Of a DNA stretch of 64,000 nucleotides, positions 11,547-22,655 are shown one piece after another. Every line of letters starts with the position of its first letter. Positions within the stretch are counted from its first letter, which is position 1. The notes below the pieces were generated by a model. That model saw only the letters and a list, made by a program, of their open reading frames with translations. It searched no databases and was not told the origin of the DNA. Source of the DNA: Lasioglossum baleicum. Its lineage: Eukaryota > Arthropoda > Insecta > Hymenoptera > Halictidae. Both the position numbers and the translations under genes were made by a program. Where the stretch lies: positions 14,211,712 through 14,275,711 of the forward strand of contig NC_134940.1 in NCBI RefSeq assembly GCF_051020765.1, written 5' to 3'.

Positions 11547-11793
11547 TTAACCCTTCGAGTGCTGTGCCGGAGTCATTTTTGACTAGCAACATCCAAAAAT
11601 TGTCATTTAAGTACTCAATTTGTGGCAATTAAACTAACTGAATAGCTAGTTTTATTGAAGAAATCGGTCTAACGCGTCTACACGAGACATCACATCAAAA
11701 GTAAATTTTTTAAAATTATTAATTAGAGCTGTGAACGGTCCTAAGCATTGCCAATTATGTAGCTATAAAAATCGTCCGTTGTCCGAGGGTTAA
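11547..11793. mobile_element. TTAA-bounded MITE, 247 bp
   Basis: Left end TTAACCCTTCGAGTGCTG and right end GTCCGAGGGTTAA form a short imperfect inverted repeat with TTAA at both borders, as in piggyBac-type insertions. There is no ORF of note. Confidence 0.6.
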
Positions 11794-12733
11794 ATAAAGA
11801 AGTCAATTGTGTCTATGAAAGCGTTTTTATAATTTCCACAATTGTGAAATTGAGAGCCGGTCAACAAAGTTAGTGAAGTTGATGAGCATAGTGTTGATGG
11901 CGCGACAACCTCATTGCGACCAGAGAGAACAATATTTATTAATTAAAATGCTGATGAAACATTTTCTATTTAGACATTGTATGGAGTTCTATTCATTCGT
12001 GCACTGGCTTTATATCTTGTGAATATTTTTTGACGTTTCACACATTCTGTCGATTAAATTCGCGCATTTGATTTTATACTGTAGGACTGTACGTCAATCT
12101 CGGTATAGATAATCTGCCACGGACTAGTGGAACACAAAAGTGGTTGTAACTTTGAAACAAGGTCAAATTGAGACACGTTTGTACGAACTTTTCACGCCGC
12201 GTTTGTGTCCCCCCCATTAAGATGCAGCACAGTTCGTGCTTTAACCGTTGACATGGGTGTGGAACCCCTTCCACTCACAAGCATCCACGAACACGTCCGC
12301 GTTCTCGAAGCAAAGACCAAATCACGCAAACAACGTGAAACACGAAAGTTGCGCGCGGCCTGAACTGAAAATGTAAAGTATGAGAAGCGATTTTTATTTT
12401 TAAGTGGCGTTAGCGTACCCTCAGATTTCTATCGTTAGCATACAATGAAAATATAATTCCTGAATAATACTGGATTGTTTGTTAATGTTACTGCTCGAGA
12501 CTAACATCGAAAAAATGGGAACGGGAGTTTTCCATTCATTAGAGACGTTCTTTACTGTCTCCGTGTGTGTGGATCTAATAAGGATTCCTTGGCCGTGAAG
12601 CATATCAAGGATTAGAGTAATGCATTTTTTATAAATTCTCCCGCCTGCTCCGGCAGAGATATTGGATTGTTCCGGATAACTTTGAAAAAATGTCGCGACC
12701 TAAATCCCTCGAAGAAGTGGGATATCTAGAACA

Positions 12734-12855
12734 GGCCCGGGCAACTTCTTCCCCGCTGTCGCTTCACCACTCCCACTACCAGTGTACCGGTTCCCCCACC
12801 ATCAACTATTTTCTCCACTATCCTCTGCGAGGATACGGCCTCCTATTATATGGTT
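12734..12855 (+). repeat. GC-rich dispersed repeat R1, copy d
   Basis: Begins GGCCCGGGCAACTTCTTCCC, then CGCTGTCGCTTCACCACTCC and GTGTACCGGTTCCCCCACCA. It diverges after about 110 bp at a CGAGGATACGGCCTCC block that copy c also has. Confidence 0.75.
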
Positions 12856-14115
12856 AGTGGAGAAGACCCAGGAGTAGGGAGAGCAGTGTCGCCAGAAACA
12901 ACCAAAACAGGTTGTTTCTTCCTCTCCTCCTTTGCCCCTTCCACTATCCCATTCCAGCACCATGAGCACACTTCAACGACTACCAATAAGACCGTAGATA
13001 AACAAAAATAACGATGACCTTGAAAAAAACTATGAAAAAATAACCGGACAAAAGAAATTGTTCTTCTATGATATTCCTCCTTCGATATCGTTTAAATTAT
13101 GCCATAAATATTGTTTTTGTGCCATTAAAAATAAAGGAGATATTTAGGTGGCCTCTCCTTCAGCTGAGACACCCTGTATTGTATAAAGTGTTTTAGTATT
13201 TTGTCCAGTAGTTAACTGGTGCCATCAGTCCGATGAAGATGAGGTTGGTTAATTGATTTGTTAATTTGCATTACCTCTGAAGACCCCGTGGGGTACAATC
13301 ACGCAGTAGCGGGGGACAGCCTCACACCGGTACCGGCAGCATGTCCTGATGTTGGTCCTTCCAGACAGCCGACGACGACGGAAGGTTGGGGTTTGGGGGG
13401 CAGCAGTCGCCCCACCGGAGCGAGGTCTTCTGGGAGGGGCTATTCCTTGTTCTAAACGCGAGGCCGCCCATGGGCGCTGATGGCCATCGATTTTTACACA
13501 ACTCACTGAGTCTGCTCTTCTACCCTTTCCTTCCTCCTTGATTTTCTCCTTCGATCGCGCCACTTACGTACCAATCGCTATTGATCAGTACGATCGCTCA
13601 TCTGAAACATATCCAACCAAAATTGGCTATTATTCGAATATCTATTTCTATAAAACTGTATACGGGGCGATTCCGCTAAATTCGAGATCAACGTTTTTCT
13701 CGTAAACCGTAAGTATTTGAACAAAATGGAAGAGCCAGAACTTAGGGTATATTCTTACAGTCAACACGATAACCTACGTCAATTTTTTATATTTACATTA
13801 TTGTTTTTCAAGAAACGATGGTAACCTTCAGTATTTTAAACCGAATGTTCTATGATTTTTAATGAACCGTGGAAACATGGGTCCAGACTGACGATTACTG
13901 CCAAGGTCGTACAACGTCAGAAACAACGTTATTTTAGACGACTATAAAACCATCAATTTTTAAGATTTGGAAAAATCCTTCGAGATACGAATTTGAAGAA
14001 AATCCTAAACTTTATTTATTTAGTTATATTTATTATGTATATACATATGATCATTTCAGACGACTAAAATATTATTTATGCTGTCCCAAATAAGTTGATA
14101 ATTATTTAAATACAA

Positions 14116-17100
14116 TTAACCCTTCAGAGACGACGCCTGTGCACTGTACTGACTCTGATAAATATTTCAAAATTGATTTCACATGGTCGGATGATTATTA
14201 GAGGCAATACACTTTCATGCATCATTGTTTTCTTTCTAGAATTTCAGGATAGCTGTGAAAAATATCAAAAAATCAGTAATCAAAAGATTACGGTCGTCCC
14301 TGAAGAAATAAATTCAGACACATGTTTAAAACAAAATGCAACAGAGACCATAATTTTCAAAAATTGATTTAAACTTGAAATTCCAACCAGTTAAATCTTA
14401 AATTAATTTTCTATAAAAATTAACTTAGAATAAATTTATTATAAGAATTCTCCTTAACTTTTTAGATTCATTAATCTTTGGACACGTGGGACTGAATGTA
14501 AAATAATACTACATACGCAGTTCTATACACTATACATACAACCTATACATATGTCAATCACCATTCAAAGCACAGTTGAGTTTATACATTCGTGAAGTTT
14601 CCGTGAGAAATTGTTTACCTTGAAAACTATACTACTTTAAGTATTTAGTAACGATTCGTGTATAGTGTCAGCATTGTGCGTACAATATTCATAATCATTG
14701 CTAGTGTTGTTACAGGTAAGTCTCGTTGTTATAGTTCGTTCACATCGCATCACTTTCTACGCTTCATTATTAATCTTTACTATTAGTATTATATATTACT
14801 ATATATTACTATTATGGTAATTAATACTTCTGAAGAATTAAAACCATCCCTGATAACCAGTATCGAATGTTCAAAACTCGTTGTGACTTTGTCGTTACTG
14901 CACTGAACTTTGAGATTAGCTTAGAGTGAGAGATTTCAACGCTATCCAGCATTAAAATCTCCAAGTACTAAGTCCCTTGCGATTCATGGCTCCAGCGAAT
15001 ACAGATTAAATTCTTGCGCAAAATTGTGATAAGTAGACACCGGATTTTATGCATTTAAAACAGTGAAAATGTTAAAAGACTTTAAGAGTGTGAATATATC
15101 ATATTATTTTCATCACATTAAAATTATTAATGAAGAATATAAATTTATATTTAGCTCCTACGTCTTGCAATTGCAAACATAAACATCCGGAGTCTAGCGA
15201 TAACATTTCCGGATATATATTTTTTCTTTTATCTGTTCGATTGACTAACCAGAATCCAACATAGACATTCGACATTTGCTCAAATCAAACATATGTTCGA
15301 GTTTGCACATGTCAAGTTATCATTCGCTTCGCACTTTTAATTGAACATAGCTGACACGACCATGAATTGGAAGTCTATAACACTACCGACCTTCGTGTGG
15401 CCTTAAACCTCAATATTCATGTAGAAAGTGTATATATCATTTTTATGGCAACTAGAAAGGAGGTATGTATGGTCGGGGACAGAGTGAGATGAGTGAAAAG
15501 GCGAAGACTATTCGTTCTGGACCAACTAGCGACTTTCATCAGTTCAACTACGTAGCATTCCTAATCTAACACTATACATATAAATTGTCTTGAACGTCGA
15601 TACATTTAGCAATAGAGCAAGAAAGTTTGTATAAATTCTGTTAACATACATAAACGCACAATAAAAAAAACAATCGTTTTTCTGTAGTATACATTTCATA
15701 AAATTGTACGACGAGCAACTTTCTTTCATTTTTGCTTTCTTCATTGCAAACGATATTTGTTCCCATAATTATGAAAGTGGCCTAATTGTAAGTCAGAATT
15801 AAGGAAAAATTAGTTTATCAATTATTTCACAGCGCATTATTTTAAACTAAATTAATTCAATGTCATTTTTACCATATTTGTTGTATATGACTTTGTATAT
15901 GACTTAGACCACTTTCATAATTTATGGGCTTTCAAATTATCTATTATTAGAATCTATTGTTCGTATCGAAAGTTATTTATGACTCGACCTAATACATTAA
16001 GTACATATAAAATTTAAATACTGTTTACATCAAAATTCAAAGAAAATATTTTATGCATATCAGTCTTTTGATGGTCATTATTAGACTGTGGATCTTTATG
16101 CAAAATAAAAATTATCTGCATCGATTGCAAAAAATAGAAACTAAATTGAATGTTATTTCTTCCCTTAATGATTTGAAGAGGGAATCATTTATCATGATAA
16201 CAGTCATTGTTTCAACGTGTACAGAATATTTCTGTGATGAATCGACATCGGTATAATAAATATGTATTATCAGTATCAGCGTGAAATATCATGTAACTAT
16301 GGCGTTTGCAGTGACCTTACAGCTTTTATAGACGGAATAATTGAAGAAATCGATCTACTCTAAAAGAGCGGTATAGAAGAGAAGTCTAGAATAAGTATAG
16401 ATGCACGTGTAAAAACAGTGAGATCATATGAAATGAGTTAATCAAGCCATACAAGATTTTTTCAACTGAAATGCAAATTATAAAGAAATCTTTTACATTG
16501 AAAATTCTTTTATCATAATACAACTCGAGCAATCTTTCACGAATAGTTTCAATTATTAAAAATCGGAGGGAGAGAAAATTGTATGCTAATATTTTGAGTG
16601 TAGAAAAGTGTTTAAAATTAAGGAAAAGAATCAAATTATAGTCCAAGTCATTTGTTTGTTAATTTACATATTGAACAGTATGAAAAATGAAGAAAATAAA
16701 AGAAAAATGTTACGAAATTTATTTTTTTTCAAGATTTGTGTGGGTACATAGATAAATCTGTACTTACACACCTCCCCTCCGCCCCCCCCACCTAATTATC
16801 TTTCCATGGTTTCCCATGATATACCTATACCTTGTTTACATAGACAGAATCGATAAACAAAATTACATACAACCCGTACGTTACCAGCTATGACTATTCA
16901 ACTAAATAATCGTCCATAAACAAAAATAAGGAAAATAATGGAAACATTAAATACGGTTCTTACCCCATGAGTAATATTTTTTCCACGAATGTGAGCAATG
17001 TTCATTAATGAAAATCACATATTAATTATCTGTACATTATTATTTGCTCTTTGATATAATTTCAAAAAACTATGTATGTACATACACTAATGTATGTAAA

Positions 17101-17723
17101 CTATGTATGTAAACTATGTACGAGTTTATAAACAGTAACCCTTAGTTGGTCCAGGAATATTTCGTTCACGTAAGAAGCTTGATCGTAACAAAGTCGTTAA
17201 TTACTTTACACAGTAAACTAATTAACTAGAGACGTTAACGAACATGTACATATGTATATATGTCATCCTCTACTACTGCCAGAATGACATCCACAAATTG
17301 TAAGTAGAATTGGTTTCAGAAAACGTATTCCTTTATGAGCCATTCCATGCCAAGTAATCGTACTTTTTACGATTTCAAACTTACTAAATTAAGAATAATT
17401 ACCGAAAATGTAATGTTAACAAAATTTGTTTGAAAAATTGTAGTTCGAACAATATCATAGACATCAATACGAAACAGACTATACTGTATGTAAATCGACA
17501 ATAGAATGTGTTGCATGAAGTTAGTTGCAGGCCGTTAATGTCCCGGTGATGTTTAAGATATATTTTGATTAAGTGGACCTTTTTATATTTTTCATTGTTT
17601 GCAAATTCCACATATTAAGCGATGATGAAAGAAAGTGAATGTAACACTCTGGTCTCGTATAATCAATTTTGGGACAGTCATTAGAGCCAGTATGGTGTAC
17701 AGATGGGGTCCATGAAGGGTTAA
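14116..17723. mobile_element. Possible 3.6-kb TTAA-bounded element or two related ends
   Basis: The left end TTAACCCTTCAGAGACGACG and the inverse of the right end, TTAACCCTTCATGGACCCCA, stay similar for about 45 bp: both continue CTGTxCAC, TACTGxCTCT and AT. The interior has no transposase ORF and contains other MITEs. It could be one degraded long element or two independent MITE ends. Confidence 0.35.
15034..15196. mobile_element. MITE family R3 copy (GACNNCGGAT ends)
   Basis: Left TAGACACCGGATTTTATGCA and right ACATAAACATCCGGAGTCTA are inverted. The interior is very AT-rich. The same terminal motif recurs at 18249, 20042 and 20545. Confidence 0.6.
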
Positions 17724-17751
17724 GTTAACATTTAAAATGGCCGCAAGTACA

Positions 17752-17908
17752 TTAACTCTTCCTCGTTTTATAAGACAGACTCAACATTGATTTTGCACCA
17801 ATAGTAAAAACAATTGTAGTATTTAACTGTATAATGTATAATACTGTATAATGTTGTAACAAATTCTGAAATAAAAGAGAGGGAACACGTTGGAGCGCAA
17901 GGGGTTAA
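17752..17908. mobile_element. Probable TTAA-bounded MITE, 157 bp
   Basis: TTAACTCTTCCTCG on the left and GGAGCGCAAGGGGTTAA on the right give a weak inverted repeat with TTAA borders. It sits directly beside the TTAA end at 17723. Confidence 0.4.
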
Positions 17909-17929
17909 GCTTGGTTCGTGACCGGCTTG

Positions 17930-18010
17930 TTCATGGTTCGTTCATGTTCGCTTCGTGCTTCGTTCATGTCTAGTTCATTCGTTCATAACTAGTTTTGTAA
18001 ACCGATCGAG
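17930..18010 (+). repeat. Degenerate TTCGTTCATG tandem repeat
   Basis: Repeated variants of GGTTCGTTCATG, TTCGCTTCGTGCTTCG and TTCATGTCTAGTTCATTCG lie head to tail over about 80 bases, fading into GTTCAAG variants to about 18110. No function is apparent. Confidence 0.55.
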
Positions 18011-18248
18011 TGAGACTCGTTCAAGTATGTACAAGTTATGTATCTTAAGTTAGTTCAAGTCTAGTTAGATCTCAGTTTAGGTCTAAGATCTAGAAACTAG
18101 ACCACATTCACATTCAGTCTGAAGTTGCTCACTAAACACTACATTCCTTCAGTTCAGGAATGTAATCGATCGAATCTAAAAATTACGGATTCCGGGAATA
18201 TTTCATTTTTAGACAGAAATTATACTACATTTCATACATTTTCTAATC

Positions 18249-18377
18249 ATTCGACCGCGGATCTTTATGCAATATAGAAATTTCTTACCTTAATTGCAAC
18301 AAACTGGCGGGAAATAGAAGTTCATTCTCTTCCCTCTTATATCATTTTTGTCACGAATGCATAAAATCCACAGTCAT
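18249..18377. mobile_element. MITE family R3 copy
   Basis: Left CGACCGCGGATCTTTATGCA, right TGCATAAAATCCACAGTCAT (inverted). Internal blocks such as TTGCAACAAACTGG recur in other copies. Confidence 0.6.
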
Positions 18378-18896
18378 GCAGAATTAACGAAAATTTGAAG
18401 TTTGGCATTGTACATTTCAAATATACAAAGATTTGTCACACGATTTATTAGAGAATACACGGAATGTATTAGAAAATAGAGAAGACCTTACGGTAAAAAG
18501 AAAATTGCATTTCTTCATTCGTGCATGTTTCCTTTCAAACATTTGCCTTAAGTTGAATTAGAACTTATCATTAATCAAATACTTTACGCTTGCTAAAGTA
18601 TTACGAAATGAGACGTTTTTATTTAAAAAATAAGTAAAAATTAACACGTAACAGAACTTTAATATTGAACTAAACGAATAACAAGTATGCAAAAATAATA
18701 ATCTTTTGTAATAACGCAGAAAGAGAGTAACTCCAATTCAGAAATGAAAGGATACGCGATATCTTAGCCAGACGGCAAATCGGATTATTAACCGACTAAA
18801 CAAATTTTCCGAAAAATGTCAGTTACGGAACAGCGCGGTACATTTCGAGAAAAGAAGAAATCAACGGATAAAATCATACGAAGTATAAATACTTAC

Positions 18897-19309
18897 AGGT
18901 CCGTGATGTGCTGAATCCTGAATCTCCGTGCTACCACTCGCTGTTGCATCGGAACGGTGGAAGATCCATCTTGTATCCCACTATTCTTGAAAGAAACTCG
19001 GGTCTCCGGTGACGAACTCCGATCGAATGCTTGATCGCGACCACTTAATTTCACTTTTACGGTGAACCGGAACCGTTGAATTGGGAAAAAGTCGTCGGTA
19101 CCTTCGGGAACGAAACAAGCCGGGACGAGACGCGAAACGAGACGATAGAAAAAATAACTAAAACGTAATCGAGGGTGACGAGCAACGAGACACCCCTGAT
19201 GATTCTCGTACTCCTCGTCGTCGTCGCCCTCGTCAAGAACGGCGTGCTCTGGCGTTCTTAACGGTCCTGAAGGCCACCCCGTACTGAACCAACGATATCT
19301 CTTAGACAA
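18897..19309 (-). other. ChT: Candidate first exon of ChT, GC-rich, open in the ChT frame
   Basis: A GC-rich minus-strand stretch ends at a strong donor, GACCT/GTAAGTATTT (exon end 18897). The long open frame across it is entered by TTG, not ATG. The only upstream methionine noted in it is at 18949-18947 (MQQRVVARRFRIQHITD). Splicing to the acceptor at 9545 preserves this frame through to the canonical ChT start, which would add 45 residues. The exon could equally be 5' UTR; the ATG has poor context (CCG before it). The 5' border shown is only the edge of the open frame, and the transcription start is unknown. Confidence 0.5.
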
Positions 19310-19620
19310 GGACTGGCGGAGGGGTGATTCTGATATTGATTCGAGCCTCGTGACGTCATAGCCACTCTCGGGGGTATGTCCTACCCTCTGACTTTACCTC
19401 CATCTCGTTCGCACAGTTTTCGTTTCGATTGGCTGTCTCCTTCTAAACGCCCACCTCCACTTCTCCTCGCGGCGCTCCGGGTTCTTTTGAACCCCCGATA
19501 GGGTTGAAGGGAGGCGTGGACTGAAAGGTTACGGGCCTGCGCTTCGTACGCTACCACCGGCGCGAGAGCTACCCCCTTTCACTAGCTGTGAACGGGAATC
19601 CAGGTGAGCAAAGGTGTGTA
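19310..19620 (-). promoter_or_regulatory. GC-rich promoter-like region upstream of the ChT first exon
   Basis: A CpG-containing, GC-rich stretch follows the candidate first exon on the minus strand and ends abruptly in AT-rich DNA. It contains a perfect palindromic CRE and GTGGGCG-like sites. The promoter assignment is inferred from composition and position. Confidence 0.45.
19351..19358. promoter_or_regulatory. Consensus CRE (TGACGTCA)
   Basis: Exact 8-bp cAMP response element palindrome, 42 bp outside the open stretch of the candidate ChT first exon. CREB/ATF proteins bind this sequence. Activity here is inferred. Confidence 0.6.
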
Positions 19621-20041
19621 GTCCGGTACCATGTTGGTCAAAAGAGAGTTTGGAGGATGATTGCTGTATTAGAAATGAGTATTTAATAGCGGCCATTTAA
19701 TCGCGACCAATCGATCTGTTATTCCACCCCCGGAATTACTGAAACAATCCGTACTCTTATTTGCATTAGTAAGAACAGGTACGTATTTGACGCACAGTCC
19801 ATCGTTTCAAGCAAATCAGAGGCAAAGTGCCATTTGCTTAATGAATGGTACCAATGGAAATGATGAACGTTCGTTACTTCTACCTCTACGCAAACGTGAG
19901 ATTCGATTTGTTTTATCAACACTAGATTCACATTACATTTGTTTTAATTACTTTTTCTAAGTAACAAGAACGTATCGATCCAAATTTTTAGCCATTCTTT
20001 TTATAATATGCATATACCCAAAGAAATACATTTGTTATGAT

Positions 20042-20236
20042 TAGACTGCGGATGTTTATGCAATTTTTATAGGCGAATTTTAAGAAAGTGGAATAAAATA
20101 TAATCTTATTTCCAGTGGTAGAGTAGCCTTTGCAGATCTCAACAAAATAAAAATTATAATAAGTTCTATTGAATTTTATATTCCACCCTTTTTTGAAAAT
20201 TTTCAGAAGCCATAAGTGCATAAAGATCCGCAGTCT
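20042..20236. mobile_element. MITE family R3 copy, best preserved ends
   Basis: Left TAGACTGCGGATGTTTATGC and right GCATAAAGATCCGCAGTCT are near-perfect inverses over about 19 bp, 195 bp overall. The only ORF spanning it is repeat-derived. Confidence 0.75.
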
Positions 20237-20544
20237 TGTTATCATTTTACATTACTTTGTCAGCGTAACAAGAATGTATCTGTCCTTTTCAGTCACTTCT
20301 TTACAATATATTATAAATATACCGAAATAAATAATTGTGAATTAATAATATTAAAAATATTGAAAGCAAACATGCATTTACAATGAAGAAATGCAATTTT
20401 CTTTTTACCATAGTCTCTTTTATTTTCTAATATATTTCACTGATTGTTCTCACTGGAAATTGTATTTCTATTTAAAATCGAGTGACAGATCTTTGTGTAT
20501 TTGAAATGTACAATGCAAAACTTCAAATTCTGGTCAATTATGTA

Positions 20545-20712
20545 TGACTGCAGATTTTATGCATTCATGACAAAAGTAAGTGGGTGTAAATCTAAATATT
20601 AAAAATTTAAACATATTATTTTTAAGAAGAAAATAAATTTCTACATATTACACTCCAGTTTGTTGCAAATCAGGTAGAGAATTTTAATTTTGCATAAAGA
20701 TCCGCTGTCTAG
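20545..20712. mobile_element. MITE family R3 copy
   Basis: Left TGACTGCAGATTTTATGCAT, right GCATAAAGATCCGCTGTCT inverted. Shares the CCAGTTTGTTGCAAAT block (inverse) with the 18249 copy. Confidence 0.65.
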
Positions 20713-21049
20713 TGATCAGATACAACACTGAAAGAACGACTAATGAACAGATATGAATAATAATGAATAGAAAATAAACATATAGGACCCAATTTCGCGC
20801 TAATGATAGAAACTCTATTTGCTTAAAGCCATCCCAGCATAATTATAAAATGGAAATTGTCTCCCACACTTTATATATTTGCTATAATTTCACGTGGAAT
20901 GTACATGGATCGTGTTTGTCACAGTGTACTGGCTTTTTCTCTTGTGAGACAAAGCGTTGACAAGATTAGCATAAAGAAAGCTAATAGTGTCTGAACAATG
21001 AAAAGTTTCCCTACTGTATCTGCCCTGGGTAATAGAAGCTCCGCACGAA

Positions 21050-21235
21050 CAGACTCGCCAGATTAAGACTTGTGTCCCCACTCTACCTTCCCCTTCTAGA
21101 ACGCTATACTCCCACGCATCCGCCGCGGCCCGGTCACGTGACGCATTTCCTCTCTGTCTTTCATGTGTCCGGTACTGGCGAAGAGAGGATATGTAACTCG
21201 TTCCTTTCAATTTATGCTCCCTCCCCGCATCTCTG
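21050..21235 (-). mobile_element. hAT-type MITE family R2 with near-perfect 8-bp TSD
   Basis: The element begins CAGACTCGCCAGATTAAGAC and ends CCCCGCATCTCTG. It is flanked by CGCACGAA on the left and CGCACAAA on the right, an 8-bp duplication with one mismatch, as hAT elements make. The core CGCGGCCCGGTCACGTGACG is shared with the other R2 copies. Confidence 0.7.
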
Positions 21236-21867
21236 CGCACAAATACATTTAATCCGTCTTATCTTACTTCACACGTCCGCTACCAACGTCACTTCTTTAT
21301 GACGCCCACGATCTCGTATTTTATGGAAAAGTTAATTTAATATTCATTATGCACGTTTTTAAGACAATTTAATAGAAATTAGAATAGCGTGCACGTATTT
21401 TCTTCGTGTTGCCGACAGTCAATAAACGATAGGTTATGCATTATTTTCAGACTTTTGTTTTATTAATTACAAGTGAAGTATTGCTAATGATGAAAATATT
21501 TTTAGTTGTAGCAGTGAGAGAGAGATATTGCTGTCTTACGCAAAGATTTATGCGTTTATTGTGAAAAAGTGACGACGAATACAATCTTGTTATGTGCAAT
21601 TCATTAATTTACCTAATTCTTGTGTTTATTAGTATAATACATTTTTATTGTACGATATAATCTTCTCAGAAATAAAATGTGCAACTATATAAAAATCATA
21701 AGATTCTAACATGAACTGTCATAGAATTTATTGTATATACTATACTTCCGTAGATGCAAAATATTTTTTGGCGAAAATAGAACTTTGTGTACATTTCAAG
21801 AATAGAGAAGAATATTCAATTTTATCATTAACTAATAGTTGAGTCACGACAACGAATGATATCTTGC

Positions 21868-21982
21868 CAGGGGAGGGAGCACGAAACGCGTCACGTGACC
21901 GGGCCGCGGAAACGAGGGGGAATAGCGTCGTAGGAGGGGAATGTATATATGGAGTGGAGACACAAGTTTTGAGGCGACACTG
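21868..21982 (+). mobile_element. hAT-type MITE family R2, left-truncated copy
   Basis: Contains CGCGTCACGTGACCGGGCCG, GGGGAATAGCGTCGTAGGAG and the right terminus GAGGCGACACTG. The left terminus is missing and no target duplication is recognised. Confidence 0.65.
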
Positions 21983-22583
21983 CCTCTACATATATTGACA
22001 GCCATTCTGTGACAACGAAGATGCGACATAGCGAATTGAAATTTTCAGAGACAATGTCGTCGCAGAATGAAGATAGACAAAAATCGTATTCGCTAAGTGA
22101 ATCGGGAAACCAAACCTTCCTATACCTTCTCCGCTCCTGCATAGTCGATACCACTTGACCCACTCTTCCGAATCCAGAAACTGTACCTTCGCTTTTATAT
22201 CCATTCTCCATAGATCCTCGACATCGACAAACTCGATTTTATCAAAGGCGACTGGGTAGGACACGTGGGACCGAGCACAAAGTAAACAGTTATGATTGAA
22301 ACGAAGGAGAATAACGTCCCCAACGATGAAAAAGGATCGTTCCTTTGTTTATGGTACCAACAATAAATCGGGAATTCATGAAAGAAATCATGCCAGATCT
22401 CAAGATTCATGAGTTACCGTTTCAATTAGTAATAGCCATTGTTAAAAAATACAATTTTAATGTCTACGACAAAAATACCATTGCGTTAATAAATGTAATG
22501 TATTCCATCAATGGAAATAAGAACACATATTATTATGTAAATTATTATATAAATATTGTAGATACTCAAAGTTCATTGGCAAA

Positions 22584-22655
22584 TTATTCCACAGGAGCTT
22601 CTTGATAACAGGGCACACAGCGCACTTTATTACGGTCGACACAGGTGGAAGTTTT
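22584..22655 (-). CDS. CBM14 protein coding exon 2
   Basis: 72 nt behind the acceptor ATGTTTGTTTCAG. It encodes KTSTCVDRNKVRCVPCYQEA and PVE, then TAA, and supplies the last two domain cysteines that the first exon lacks. It is too short for most ORF finders. Confidence 0.82.
   Translation of the reverse strand, partial: KTSTCVDRNKVRCVPCYQEAPVE

Larger units (their letters stand above)
9546..18896 (-). other. ChT: Putative ChT first intron, 9.35 kb, gene-free
   Basis: No coding exon is supported. The interval contains hAT-type, TTAA-bounded and GACTGCGGAT-type MITEs, a GC-rich R1 copy, homopolymer C runs near 9854 and 16784, and AT-rich DNA. Its status as one intron depends on the upstream exon model. 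Confidence 0.5.
19621..22583. other. Intergenic, MITE-rich
   Basis: Between the candidate ChT promoter and the CBM14 gene. Besides the listed MITEs it is AT-rich. At 21990-22330 the minus strand has overlapping short frames of near-coding composition, but no start, splice pattern or known family supports a gene. Confidence 0.5.

Noticed and set aside
21986..22264. Overlapping minus-strand frames with near-coding composition (FDKIEFVDVEDLWRMDIKAK)
   Set aside because: No family recognised, and several frames are open together, as expected from composition. No consistent start or splice sites were found. Kept only as a note in the intergenic entry.
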